Assembly: GCA_000697355.1 (NCBI GenBank)
Contig: JNEN01000784.1
Coordinates: forward strand, 1-64,000
Direction of reading: 5' to 3'
Source of the DNA: Syncephalastrum monosporum B8922
Taxonomy: Eukaryota > Mucoromycota > Mucoromycetes > Mucorales > Syncephalastraceae
DNA length: 64,000 nucleotides
How positions within the stretch are numbered: position 1 is the stretch's first letter; every line of letters starts with the position of its first letter. The notes beneath the pieces are model-generated. The model was not told where the DNA came from. It saw only the letters and a list, made by a program, of their open reading frames with translations, and ran no database searches. Shown here piece after piece: positions 11,940 to 24,555 of this stretch. A program made the position numbers and the translations under genes.

Positions 11940-12781
11940 ATGGTGTGCGGTGGTGGATCCAACGACGTAGCCCTCCCTCGCAAGATCGTCATCGTTGGGG
12001 ACGGAGGGTGTGGCAAGACGTCGCTTCTGAATGTTTTCGCGCGAGGCTACTTCCCCGGTGTGCGTATTCAACGATATTATTAATGAAAGAGGGAAAATAC
12101 AAGTTGGCTGACACCTTGTTATCCTTAGCTCTACGAGCCTGCTATCTTTGATAACCATGTCAAGGACGTCCAGGTCGACGGACGCACGGTTGAGCTCGCG
12201 ATGTGGGATACAGCAGGTAATACTACTCATAGCAAGGATATATCATGTCTGATTCCGTTTGTCCAGGACAAGAGGACTTTAGTCGCATACGATCCCTTGC
12301 CTATGAGGACACCCACGTGTTTATGATCTGTTTCTCGGTCGACTCCCGCGATTCACTTGACAACATTACCGAGCACTGGGTCCATGAAGTCCAGAGCCAT
12401 GCACCAAACGCGAAGTTCGTCTTGGTGGCACTCAAGTGCGATTTGCGAGACGATGAAGCGGCTCTAATGAAACACGGAGGAGACGAGCCGATCCTCTACG
12501 ACCAGGTAGGTATAAGAGTGAAATAAAAAAGATGAACTCGGAGCTGATGATGTTCAACAGGGCTTGGCTGTCGCGCGCATGATTCATGCTTCCAGCTACC
12601 TCGAGTGCTCGGCCAAACACAATCGCGGCGTCAAAGTATGCTTTGAGCAGGTTGCTCGCGTCGCTATGGGTGGTAACGTACTAAGATTTTTCTTGCGGTC
12701 GACTATACTCACATCGGACACTATTCAGTACGTCTCAAGCATCGGCGAAAAAAGCCGACAGAAATGTGTGTCATCGTGTGA
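11940..12781 (+). CDS. RHO3: Rho-family small GTPase, Rho3-like, with atypical switch I
   Basis: Rho3 proteins govern polarized exocytosis and actin at growth sites. Exons 11940-12059, 12129-12216, 12267-12505, 12561-12672 and 12729-12781 give 203 aa. G1 is GDGGCGKTS, G3 is WDTAGQED with the catalytic Gln, G4 is ALKCDL (the Rho3-type variant) and G5 is CSAK. The tail is basic (KHRRKK) and ends in the CaaX box CVIV for prenylation, so it should sit on the plasma membrane. The switch I loop reads YEPAIFDNH where Rho proteins normally have P-T-V-F-E-N-Y: the Mg2+-coordinating threonine is replaced by alanine and the following tyrosine by histidine. RHO3 is chosen over RHO1 because of GYFP, SLSY/SLAY-type and ALKCDL features; paralogue identity is moderately sure. 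Confidence 0.88.
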
Positions 12782-13476
12782 GAAGTGGTATATTTACGGT
12801 GGCGTCCCTCTTTTCTTTCTATCTCTATTTCTTTGTCTTTCTCGTTCCCACTTTCTCTCCCCTTCATTATCACGAACATACTATATCTATAGCCTTACAA
12901 CTTAATCTCGTCTTGTAGTGTATAATGCTCTACGTACTTTAATATACCCAACCTGATGGAAAAAAAGAGGTGTTTGTAAACGTAAGAAAATGATGCAAGA
13001 CAAGAAGGATGCCGATGAAAAAGGCAGAATTGTTTATGGGCTGAGCGAGCGGGCAGCAACAAAAAAGAATGATCCTCCGAGGGCGTACAATGCATTTCCA
13101 TGGGATCGACACAGCCTTGTGGCTGTTGTTGTGCAGACAACGTCGCACACGCGCATGTGTCCAATTCCAGTCTGCCCCGTTTCAATGACCTTCTTTACTC
13201 TGGATGTATTACCATGGTGACATGATCTTCCTATTTGTTTTGACTTTCTATTTTAGAGTTAAGCTTATGGTATATTCTAAGAATATTCCAAGGAAAAACA
13301 AAAAAAGAGGCACGCAGTGTATAGTTTTGTATCGAGCCTAATGGCTCTAATAATGACAATTATAATGTTGATTGAAGAGAGATAATTAATTGATTGGAGC
13401 AAAGATGTATTAATTATATCTGGCTGGAAAAGCGGGATTTTCCCTTTTCCCTTTGTCTCTTTCTTGCACTCTCAGA
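12782..13476. other. Intergenic, no gene recognised
   Basis: AT-rich spacer between the Rho3-like and ArfGAP genes. Open frames here lack splice or family support. The last 40 bases (ctctttcttgcactctcag) are a pyrimidine-rich leader of the ArfGAP gene. Confidence 0.6.
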
Positions 13477-14865
<1,389 letters not shown>

Positions 14866-15101
14866 ATTTAGACCGATCAAGGCCCTCTCACTCACTCACT
14901 CTTTTTTTTTCTTGCTTCCCATAAAAAAAGACACGAAATACACACACGACGCATACTCTTTACATAGTATCTATATGAACAATGCAAAAAAATACTTTAT
15001 AGAGGGGAGAAAGAAGAATGACGTAGATGATGCAGGAGGAAAGGAAGGCGAGGTTTTTGCAGGGGGAAGGTGCTCACATAATGTAGAAAAGTATATATAT
15101 T

Positions 15102-16836
15102 TTACAGGATATTGTCTACGGGCCGGGTCTGGACGCCGACGGAGAGGAGATGGCTCTTGACGTCCTGGAGCGGGACCTCGCGTCGATGGAAGATGCCTGC
15201 TGCCAGAGCGGCTTCGACGTTGGTCTCTCTGAACACGTCCTCAAAGTGCTTGGGGTTACCCGCGCCGGAGGAGGCAATCACGGGGATCTTGACGGCGTCA
15301 CGCACGTCGCGGATCAGCTCGTGCTCGTAGCCCGAGTTGGTGCCGTCGCGGTCCATGCAGTTGAGCAAGATCTCGCCCGCACCGAGCGCCTCGCAGGCCG
15401 TGACCAGCTGGCGCACGTCCAGATCGCGACCCTCGCGACCGCCCTTGACCGTGCACTGATACCAGCAGTACTCCTCGCCGTTCGGGCCGGTCTGGCTGAC
15501 CTTGACGGTGTGGTGCTTCGTGTCGGGCGGGCTGGCGACATAGACGCGGCGCGGGTCGACCGAGATGACGACGGCCTGCGCACCGTACGCCTTGGCGATG
15601 GTCTCGATCGCGGTCGTACCGTCCTTCTTCTGGCCGCTCTCGTAGTACTTCTCGGCGGCGTAGACGGCGTCGCTGCCGATCGAGACCTTGTCTGCGCCCG
15701 AGCGGAAGTACTCGCCCGCGACTTCAAAGGCGGGGTGGACGGTGCCGTCCGGGTCGGTCACGTCGCGGATACCGCCGCCGATGGTGAGCGGCACAAAGAC
15801 GGTCTCGGAGGCGCGCTTCAGGACCTCGAGCATGGGCAGGTCGCCGAGCGGGCAGTTGCGGAAGCTCGTGATGTTCAAGAAGGTGACCTCGTCCGCGCCC
15901 TCTTCAAAGTATCGCCGGGCCAGCTCGACCGGCTTGCCGAGGTTGCGCACGTCGCCGCCGTCCGACTTGTCGCGCACATCGTACTGGTCGCCCTTGGTGA
16001 CCACCAGATCGCCCTGGTCGTTCGTCCGCACGTCGAGGCACGCGATGATGCGCTTCGTCAACTTCTGCTGGGGCACGGGCTCCTTGATGATCACGTTGTC
16101 GTTGACGACGCCGGTGCCGCTCAAGAAGGAGCGCAGGACACGCAGACCGGCAAAGCCGCTCTTCTCGGGGTGGAACTGGGTCGCAAAGACGTTGCCCTTC
16201 TGCACGGACGAGACAAAGACCTCGTCGCCGTACTGGGTCGAGGTCAGGACCCAGTCCTTGAGCGCGGGCGAGTACGGCACCGCGTACGAGTGCACAAAGT
16301 AGTAGACAGAGTCGTTGTTGATGCCGTAGTTGATCAGCTGCTGCGTCTGGTCGTCCGTGGCGGTCGTCGTGTTCTCCTGCTCCTTCAAGACTTGGGCGGC
16401 GTTCCAACCCATGTGGGGCACAGCCTTGGTCGCCTTGTTGAACTCCTTGGTGATGCCGGGAATCACGCCCAGGCCGGGCACGTCGCTCTCCTCTGACCCC
16501 TCAAACAGGGTCTGCATGCCCACGCAGATGCCCATAAACGGCCGTCCGGACGCAATGTATTCCTTCAGCGGCTCAGAGTATCCCTTTTTGTTCAGCGCCT
16601 CCATCGCATGGCCAAATGCACCCACGCCAGGGAAAATGAGTTTCTACACAGTGGTACGCACCACGATATCAATACAAGTGTCCTGAACCGCCTTGCTTTC
16701 GTTCTTTACTTACGTCTGCCTTGAGAATGTCAGACGGGTCCTTGACAAACTGAAGGTCGTAGCCCAGACGGTTGACGGCATTCACCAGACTGCGGACGTT
16801 GCCGGCACCATAATCTAACATGTAAAGACCTGGCAT
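15102..16836 (-). CDS. HIS7: Imidazole glycerol phosphate synthase, bifunctional glutaminase-cyclase
   Basis: It makes imidazole glycerol phosphate and AICAR from PRFAR and glutamine, the branch step linking histidine and purine synthesis. Two exons (16714-16836 and 15102-16643) give 554 aa, close to the yeast enzyme. The N-terminal glutaminase has the oxyanion region PGVGAF, nucleophile C81 in GICVGMQ, and H199/E201 in QFHPEKSG. The C-terminal (beta-alpha)8 cyclase starts near residue 238 with [12 protein letters not shown] (Asp of the cyclase site) and has [10 protein letters not shown] near the end. The start [13 protein letters not shown] fits the family; an in-frame upstream ATG at 16953 would add an unusual leader. 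No neighbour shares the pathway. Confidence 0.97.
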
Positions 16837-17454
16837 TTTTTTATGTGATAAAAGAGTGGTGGTGAAGATACGAAAAGTTGACCTGTCAAAGAAGGCCCGA
16901 TTCTCTCCCTCACTTACTGACTCTGGGCGTGGCTTGGGGAAAGGGCACATCATGACTCACTTCGAACTCAGACATTCGTCCCTATCTCTCCACGATGAGC
17001 TTTTTTTGTGTGTCATACAAAGATTGGGTTTGGATAGAGATCTTTTCTCTTAGAGATAGCCCTTTGGATTGCTGCTGTGCTTGGTGCAACGATGATCATA
17101 TCAATATAGGATGGGTTCAACGGACGACAGACTCTAGGCGATAAAATGATCCAATTTCATTCGTCGCACGCATTTGTTGAAATTGAACCTATGGTATCAC
17201 TTCGCGGATTGTACTGCATACAGCAGGAACTTCTGGTTCTATGTTCTCGTACGACAGACATAAGGCACGTCTGTACCTCATGTCTGGTCAGGTGACTTCC
17301 TGCTTGTTCTATATAGCTATTATGCTTATATATTATACGGACTTCCTTATCCCAGTAGCTTGCTTCACTTGGGCCTGTCCATCGAGGGAAAAAAATAAGA
17401 TAGGTTACTGAAAATACACATGGTGTGCGTTGAGTCTATCTTGGACAATCTATG
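16837..17454. other. Intergenic, no gene recognised
   Basis: HIS7 upstream region and the left edge of an AT-rich island. I see no coding frame. A loose inverted pair (gcaggaac near 17224 and cttcctgc near 17298) is present but imperfect. Confidence 0.5.
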
Positions 17455-18180
17455 TACAGTACTCGCACGAAAGCTTGATCATTATCTGCCTGATGGAGAT
17501 GACCAAGTTCTCATGTGGATACTGCATTGAAACGTTTGATATTGTAAGCAGCAGAATACAATGTTTCTTCGAATTGAGTACTGTTCATCTCAGACATGAC
17601 GATCAGCCTGGTACAGATCACTAAACATCAAAAGAAGAGATTATTATTCCCACAAAGCTATTTTCTTTTCCATCTCTTCCACAGTGATTTTCAGCTAATG
17701 AAAATCTTACAGTTAGGCGTGATTAACGGCAAAGATTATACATATTCTGTATTTACCGCTGGAAAGTCTAAGTATACTGTGGGCATTTTTGTTTCTTGCT
17801 CCTGCTGCACTGGCGAGTATTTTTAGATTCTCCAATGGTAGATACAGCATATATATATATATATCAAGATTTCCGTTGCGCTCGGAGAGTGAGATAAGCA
17901 GATAATCTACGCCGTTACCCACGCTTTACTGTAGAATTTTAATAACTAGAGTTCAGAAGAGATGAAGAAAAGGAACTGTGTGGACGTAATAATCCCTTTT
18001 TTATGATGTCTATTGGTCAGTACTAGGTTGGTTGTCGTGTCTGAGGTGAGCAGCGCTCAACTAAAAGAAACATTGTATTCTGCTGCTTACAATACCAAAT
18101 ACTTCAATGCAGTATCCACATGAGAAGCTGGTCACATTCATCAGGCAGATGATGATCAAGCTTTCGTGTGACTAGTGTAT
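17455..18180. mobile_element. Inverted-repeat element, non-autonomous (MITE/foldback-like)
   Basis: The left arm (about 17455-17750) and the right arm (about 18180-17890, read on the minus strand) match over roughly 290 bp with scattered differences. Shared landmarks include gaaagcttgatcat, tggatactgcattgaa, attgtaagcagcagaatac and the g(g)attatta block. The arms surround a ~140-bp AT-rich centre with a TA microsatellite (17848-17864). No transposase is encoded. Related sequence occurs at 39180-39600 and, more diverged, near 42650. The mobility class is inferred from structure only. Confidence 0.65.
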
Positions 18181-18988
18181 AGTAAAGCCATTGACCGCGG
18201 ACAGCTGTCTACGGCGAAAGAGGGATGAAATCGAAGAAGACAGTCTCATGAAAAAGGCAACCTGTTTTGCTTGAGGGCGTGAACCATGTACTACCCAATT
18301 GTCTGGTTTAAGAGATCATCTAGTACCTTCCAAAAAAACAGCGCCTTGTATTTTAGACCTTGTAACATGGGATCATATATGAGATGAAACAACTGAACTA
18401 TGTGCATAGCATCTGAGGGCAGAAGGAAAGAGACAAAATAGGATGTCGAGGCAAGACGGGGAAAAAACATTGCAAACAGGAAGGTCGAACGCCGCGAAGA
18501 GCATGTGGTATAAGCAAAGTGTTATTTTCGAAAAGCGCACCAGAGAACCATGTCTTTTGGTGGAGCGGGACAGAAGAATGACAGAATTTCCTAAAATAGG
18601 AGTAGCATGGTGGTTCATGCAAAAACTATTTTTGAGAATTTGTTCATCGCCTGATAGAGCCTCCTTGGAACAAAAAATCAGGGATCTTGTACTTCATTAT
18701 CCTCGGCTTCATTTGTCAAAATTTGTGTCTTTCTTTCTTCATTATACGAAGTGACGCACATGAACAATGAACTCAGTCCTCTTGAAACAAAGACTGTTCT
18801 TGCTCGTATTTAAGCAACCTGAAAACAAAACAGTGATGTTTCTGACATACGTTATTCCTTCCCTAAACTTCCCAGAAGAACCCTTTTCTAAGCCTATACC
18901 TCTTTACTTTTCAACATAGATCAGCCGTTTATTATCGAGGAGGTATGCGACTTGCTAAAAAAAATGAGAGAGAGAGGACTGACAACGT
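18181..18988. other. Intergenic in AT-rich island
   Basis: No recognisable gene. A 103-codon open frame at 18443-18754 has no family resemblance and lies between repeats, so I do not call it. Confidence 0.5.
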
Positions 18989-21345
18989 GTGCCTAATATC
19001 TTATTACTCGCAAAGGAGGTCATCGGGCTTGTTTCTAATACAATCCGAGAGCGTAAGGACCACTATGATCTGACGACCGACCGGGTTAACGACGACCTTG
19101 TTCGCAATCTGTTTTTCAACCATAACGCCAACGTCAACAATCAAAACGCTCTTACCACCATAACGCGACTCCTCAATAACCTCAGCGAAATCGATGCTAC
19201 GGAAGTAGCGAACGCCCTTGGTCTGATTGAGGTTCACCCAAACGATGCAGGAAACCAAGGCGAAGCGATCTATCTCCGGACCTATGAAATGTCCCGTCAT
19301 ATCCTCAAACGCATCTTGCAGGTGGCCATCGCCGACCAGCCTGCCGGCATAACTCTTTTGGAGTCGAACGCTTGGACCTGGGCCGAGAACTTTGTCGAAT
19401 CCAACAACACGGTCATCATGCAAGATGAGCTAGATCAGGGTGTTGTGTACGTGCGCTATGTCGGCCAAACCAGCAATGCGGGTCTTATCACGCAGTATTC
19501 AGGTCCATACGTCAGTACGGCTTCTACAAGCATTTTTTACAGTATGTTGCCGACGTAGATCCCCAAGATCGCGAGGTTATGCAGCGCGTACACTACTTTC
19601 GCCTATCACACCCGGTAATGCAATTAGTCCTAGACCTAACGCATGGTGATCGCATTTTTTGGACTGACCAGATTATTGAACCGCCAGCCAGGCGGCACTT
19701 TTGCTAGTTTTACGCCCCAGGAAGCCATCGACCCTGTGGCACAGCGTGTGTTTGGCCAACTCGAAAGCAGTCAGCCAGCCTTGCGGGCAGCAAAGAGCGC
19801 GTCAGCTGCAGCTCTGGACGCAAGAGTTGCAGGAGTTCGTAGAAGTGAAATCCCCCCATGACCGGAGCCGGACGGCGATCTTTTACGGAGATCTACCGCC
19901 AGGCCATTCTGCAAAAATCCACGCCTCAGGCGACCTATGGATATGTGCCCGCCGTCATTATCGGTGATGACGTTACGCTGGACGAGTACCTGCGTGGCGC
20001 CACATTCTTCCGAGGCGGTTCGCAAGCTGCGGCCGTCCTACAGCAAGTCTTCCAAGCCCTAGGAGTAGGAAAAAACCCGACGGAGCTCGCAGAGCGTCAC
20101 CTGCCCTTTGTGGATCTCTTGCCCTGGGCTGCAAGGAGCTCCTAAAATCAGATGAGGCGCGGGGGCAGCTGCTGCAATACCTGCAGGTCGTAGCTCCGGT
20201 TATTACCATCACGCTGGGCGCAGTCACTAGCACACTTGGAAAGGCGAACTTTCTCCATCATCAAGAAAAGGCACGTTTCCTTCAATCGGTAGGCATCCCT
20301 AGTCTCCAGCACTTTGTTGGCGACGCCTATGTAAACGATCCTGCCCCGTACGTCCAGGTGCCCGACGACAGTTTGACCATCGTCATACCTCACTACCATC
20401 CTGCTGTGGAGCCATCTGAGAAGGCGCTTGAACGCCTACGAGACCAACCCCACCAGCATGCAAGAATTGTGTGAGCGTACCGAGGCGAAATGGAGCAAAA
20501 TAGACTGGGTAAGCTCGCATGGGTCCAAACTTTTACACTTATGAATATCAAATACTAATTCTACAATTCAATATTTTAGCTTTCACAAGCACGCCGTGAT
20601 GCCCATGGAATACGAGAGGCGGATGGTGGTGACCTGGCAGATCACATTTGCCGCAATGAAGTGCCTTCTAAATATTCTTGCGGACAATGACGGTCGGGAT
20701 ATACAACGCGGTGCCATATGCCGTCACCTTGACCATTGCCAGCCAAACAACCCTGCATTTGCACCCGGTGCCTTTCGACAGCTGCAAGAAATCAAGAACC
20801 GTCTTGCAGAAATACATATGAGTCATTCGGCAGCAGTATCGACCGCGCAACATGTCTACAGCAGAGCTGCAGCGTCGATCGACGGCAGCCATCTTGTCTA
20901 TGGCAACGTCTGAGATCACAATCGGTGAACCACACAGCCCTGAGCGGACGGCGCAGGTTCAGCGCCTCATTCGAATGGCCTGGGCTCGCCTATACACACA
21001 CATCCGGAAGGTAGCAACTTGGCTGCGAGTTCCATGAACGCAGCGCAACGCAACCAACTGGAGGCATCCGGCCAACATCGGGTGGCGCCGCAGCAGCGCA
21101 AATATGCACCGCCAGGAACGCAGTTGGGTGACGACACATGAGTGGAAACCGAAAACCTTGTTCGGCAAGCATCCCAGCAGAAGATGACCGAGGTGCGGGC
21201 TGCGGCTGGGTTTGGACAAGGTATGACCATCCACAATCAAACACCTTGGGCCAGAGCGAAACCCAACACCCTTGAGGGCACGGCAGACAGTTTCGGTGAG
21301 CACGGTCGCGCATATTTGAGCCGACGAGTGCAAGGTAGAATGTAG
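18989..21345 (+). pseudogene. Decayed protein-coding gene with many frame breaks, possible GIY-YIG-like motif
   Basis: A chain of natural-looking protein segments runs left to right on the plus strand, each in a new frame. They include one from 18989 with ALTTITRLLNNLSEI and VVYVRYVGQTSNAG, then QYGFYKHFLQYVADVD (from about 19500) and GGTFASFTPQEAIDP (from about 19690). Next come LDEYLRGATFFRGGSQ (from about 19975), LLKSDEARGQLLQYL (from about 20130), an intron-like gtaagc...tttag at about 20511-20580, then LSQARRDAHGIREADG. More pieces follow to 21345. At least five frame changes are needed and some fall at homopolymers (t6 near 19658, c6 near 19852). The YVRYVGQT string recalls the YIG half of GIY-YIG nucleases, but the spacing is not canonical. 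The family is not firmly recognised. Confidence 0.6.
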
Positions 21346-22376
21346 CCTGGTCAAGGCAGAGTTAACGCTGGACTGGCTAGCAGAGGCATACCCCTATTTG
21401 ATGAACACCGTCGACCGACTCGTGGTTCATATCCAAAGAGCCGGGGATGACAAATGGTCTCGTTAATAAAGATAATGATATGACTGGCGCAAAGCAAGCG
21501 GCTAGTGACGAAGATACTCAAAAATAAATGAAAGAATTTGCGACGACTTAACGTTTTTTTTCGCCTACATACTTACGAGTTAGTAATTGCTGTATGTCCA
21601 AATGAGCTCAACATTATATTTTCCCATCCACATAGTATCTTGTTCCAAGCAGGTATAACGTGAGCAGCTTTCCGTTCGTGGAAGACAATATGTAAACGGG
21701 AAAACGTGAAGCTATTCTAGGAAGTGCTAGGAGTGGTATTGTTACAAAGATCCGCACAGAGATATACCATCTTATCGGGTATGGTATCATCAACGGACGC
21801 CGATACACGTGTGTATAAATGACCACACGATCTATCAGACCTTCGCTCCCACAACCTGGACCACAAGCCTCCGAAAAGCTCGAAATTGTCAACATCAGCA
21901 ATACGAAAGCGCACATTCTCCATGCTAACCCAAACTGGGTAACATTATCCTGGAGATGGCGCACACGATAACGCAACGGTCAAAACCGTGCTATAGCTCC
22001 AGCCGAGAGCTAACAAAACTCCGGGCGGTTGTGGCCTGGCAAGCGACAGAAGTGCTAGACGAGGCGATGGACATGGACATGCCGAAAAGGAAGAGGACGT
22101 GGAGAGGCGCAACCGCGAACACGTTGACCGTGCGGGCGGGGCCGTAAAAAGTCAAAACCATAAGCACCATGCATTTCATTTTGTTTGTTCGGAATGTACG
22201 CAGGTCAAGGCTCATAATAGATGCGTCCCAAATAAAGCAAGATATATAATTGGGAAAAGGGGTCAAGATTGTTGCGTAGGGAGACTGTGAAGTAATTTCC
22301 ATATTACTATGATGGAGTCGTGGAAGCTCTTTTTCTTTCTTCTTTCTTTGTCTTTGTTTTCTTTGCTATCTTCATT
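21346..22376. other. Spacer of the repeat island, no gene called
   Basis: A 120-codon minus-strand frame (21614-21976) and overlapping shorter frames look unlike proteins I know. The final 60 bases are T/C-rich and lead into the secreted 8-Cys gene. Confidence 0.45.
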
Positions 22377-22655
22377 ATGCCGTCCCACACTCTTGTTGGG
22401 CTTCCTATCCTTCTCGTACTGATCTTTGCCATCACACAACCTGGTTGGGCCGCGGACTGCTTCTGCAAAAAAATCGGCCCCGAGTACACGGAAGACTGCT
22501 GCCTAGGCACAGGCGGCGATCTGCGCAAGGACGTTGCTACTCACTGCGTCTTTACTCAGTACAAACACCTGGGCAACTTTGAACGCTGCTGCGACTCTTA
22601 TTGGGGAAAGAGCCACTGTGTCCGTTTCCCTCACCTCGAAGAACCTCTCGATTAG
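22377..22655 (+). CDS. Small secreted cysteine-rich protein (8 Cys), unknown function
   Basis: This intronless gene encodes 92 aa. The ATG at 22377 starts a clear signal peptide (hydrophobic LPILLVLIFAI, predicted cleavage after GWA near residue 25). The mature part of about 67 aa has eight cysteines in the order C-x-C, CC, C, CC, C. This differs from hydrophobins, whose order is C-CC-C-C-CC-C. Even cysteine count and small size suggest a disulfide-stabilised extracellular protein. A pyrimidine-rich leader precedes the ATG. It sits at the edge of a repeat island, where fungal secreted orphan genes often lie. I do not recognise the family; effector, antimicrobial or wall roles are all possible. 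Confidence 0.7.
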   Translation: MPSHTLVGLPILLVLIFAITQPGWAADCFCKKIGPEYTEDCCLGTGGDLRKDVATHCVFTQYKHLGNFERCCDSYWGKSHCVRFPHLEEPLD

Positions 22656-23510
22656 TGACATATTTAAATCAAGATAGACTTTTGTTATATACTGTATCTT
22701 TTCCTTCATGTATTTCTTTTCCTCTTTTTGATATACTCCAGCCTGATACCACATGACTGGCGGACAGAATGCTTCACTTATTCCAGTCTTTCTAGCCGTG
22801 ACTAATTTATTCCTTTTGCTGGCTGAGAAGTACACTTCGATGCAGAAATGGGTGAAGAGGGCTATGAAGCATACACTTTACCATGGTGGCCAGCATATTT
22901 TTCATAAAAAGATACGCAGTTGAAGCGAAGGGACTACAGTGGAGAAGAGATTACTTTCGTCTGCGTGCAACACACGCACCCAGTACATTAGGCGTGCACT
23001 GTCCAATGTCCTCGTCAAGCAGAAGCTGACAAAGACGAGTTTAAAAGCTTGTATACAAAGGATGTACTGTATATAAGACTATTATTCGGTAGTGAGAGTT
23101 ACTTTGCCACCATCAACTGGACTAGGTCTATACGAGTGTTTTTGGATTTGGATACGTCTGTCCGGTCGTAAGCATTTAATGGCCTCGTCAGCCAGGCGAA
23201 TCCAGCGAAAAATAAAGTGCCTCGTCCAGCCGACGGCCTGATCCAGAAATCGTGGTATCTATGAGCTTATCACCGCTCCTTGCTTGCTTCAAAAGGGAGA
23301 CCGCTCTCTACGGCTGGGTTACTTGGGTCAAAATTCTAAAGTCACCAGAGAAGTAGTGGTTGGGTAGCAGCCATTCGCCTTTTCCAAAGCACGTGTCACG
23401 TGAGCTGGAGTAATGTAAGCCCAGAATGAGAGTCCGCAAAATCGAAAAGCATGCAGCCCACTTTTTTATTTTTGCCTTCCCTCTTCTTTTGTTCGTCAAA
23501 GCATTCCACC
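22656..23510. other. Intergenic, no gene recognised
   Basis: 855 bp between the 8-Cys gene and CWC21. No coding chain seen on either strand. Confidence 0.55.
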
Positions 23511-24555
23511 ATGTATAACGGCATTGGTCTGAATACACCCAGAGGCTCAGGTAGGCTCATGGCGCATTTGCCGAGTGCAGTGTATTGACCGATGTATGCT
23601 AGGTACCAACGGCTATGTTGTCCGCAACCTGTCGTTCGTGCGTCCTCCGCCTACCGATCGTAGACGAGATGAACCTCTTGACCTCAAGGCGCCTGTGCCA
23701 GGTCCCCGCCAGCCCAACAAAGATATCCTGCAGCATGATCGTAAACGTGCGGTTGAGCTCAAGTGCATGGAGCTTCGCATCAAGCTTGAAGACGATGGGT
23801 AAGTTTCTTGTCGGCTCAGTCCTTTCAGCGATCTCATCTCTAAATTAGTGTTGACGAAGACGAGATTGAGACCCAAGTGAGCCAATTGAGAGAGAAGCTT
23901 GCGGATCAGATTGACAAGATCCAGCCAAGAGACGCTAAAACGTGAGTGTCATAGACCGATTCTTTTTTTTTTATCATGCCGGTCTAACGTATTACCTTAC
24001 TGTTCCAGATTACAAGACTATGAGACACATCAAAGGTCGGAAGCCAAGGACCGTGAGAACCAAAAGATGCGTAACGCATTGAGGGTATCGAGAACGTATG
24101 TCGAGGGCCAAGCCTTTGACCGAGAACTGCAAGAGCAGCGCCGTCTGGAGCGCATCGCCCGGCGAGAGGAGGAGGACGCACGCCGCCTCGAGAATGAGCG
24201 GAAGCGTCGACGACGGGACCGCAGCGACGACAGAAGACACAGCAGCCGACGCACCCGCAGACGCAGCCGATCGCCCTATTCCAGCGAGGAAGAAGAAGAG
24301 CGGTCTCGCCGTCGCCGTGATCGCCGCAGCCGCCGCCGCCGCAGCCCGACGCCTTCCTCGAGTGAGCGGAGCGTTAGCAGTGACAGCCGAAGCAGTAGCA
24401 GCCGAAGCAGTAGCGTGTCATCGCGCGGCCGTGATCGACGGTCCTACCGTGGACGTGGACGTGGACGATCACCCAGTCGTAGTGTCAGCGTGAGCAGCCG
24501 TAGCCGTAGCCGTAGCCGCAGTGTCAGCTCCTCGCGTTCTAGCCGTAGTGATTAA
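23511..24555 (+). CDS. CWC21: Pre-mRNA splicing factor Cwc21 (SRRM2 N-terminal homologue) with RS tail
   Basis: Cwc21 binds the catalytic spliceosome near Prp8/Snu114. Exons 23511-23550, 23603-23798, 23849-23941 and 24009-24555 give 291 aa. The start MYNGIGLNTPRGSGTNGYV is the invariant family N-terminus. The cwf21 domain (about residues 55-115) includes HDRKRAVELKCMELRIKLED and VSQLREKL. The C-terminal half is an arginine/serine-rich tail with RSRSRS blocks, longer than in budding yeast and closer to the metazoan SRRM2 style. The short first exon (40 nt) ends inside the conserved start, which confirms the splice. Confidence 0.93.

Noticed and set aside
15150..16496. 448-codon plus-strand open frame opposite HIS7
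   Set aside because: It is the antisense shadow of a GC-rich, codon-biased HIS7 exon; its Val/Asp/Arg-rich composition is typical of such shadows.
22377..22655. Hydrophobin assignment for the 8-Cys protein
   Set aside because: The cysteine order and spacing (CxC first, only one further cysteine between the two CC pairs) do not match hydrophobins.
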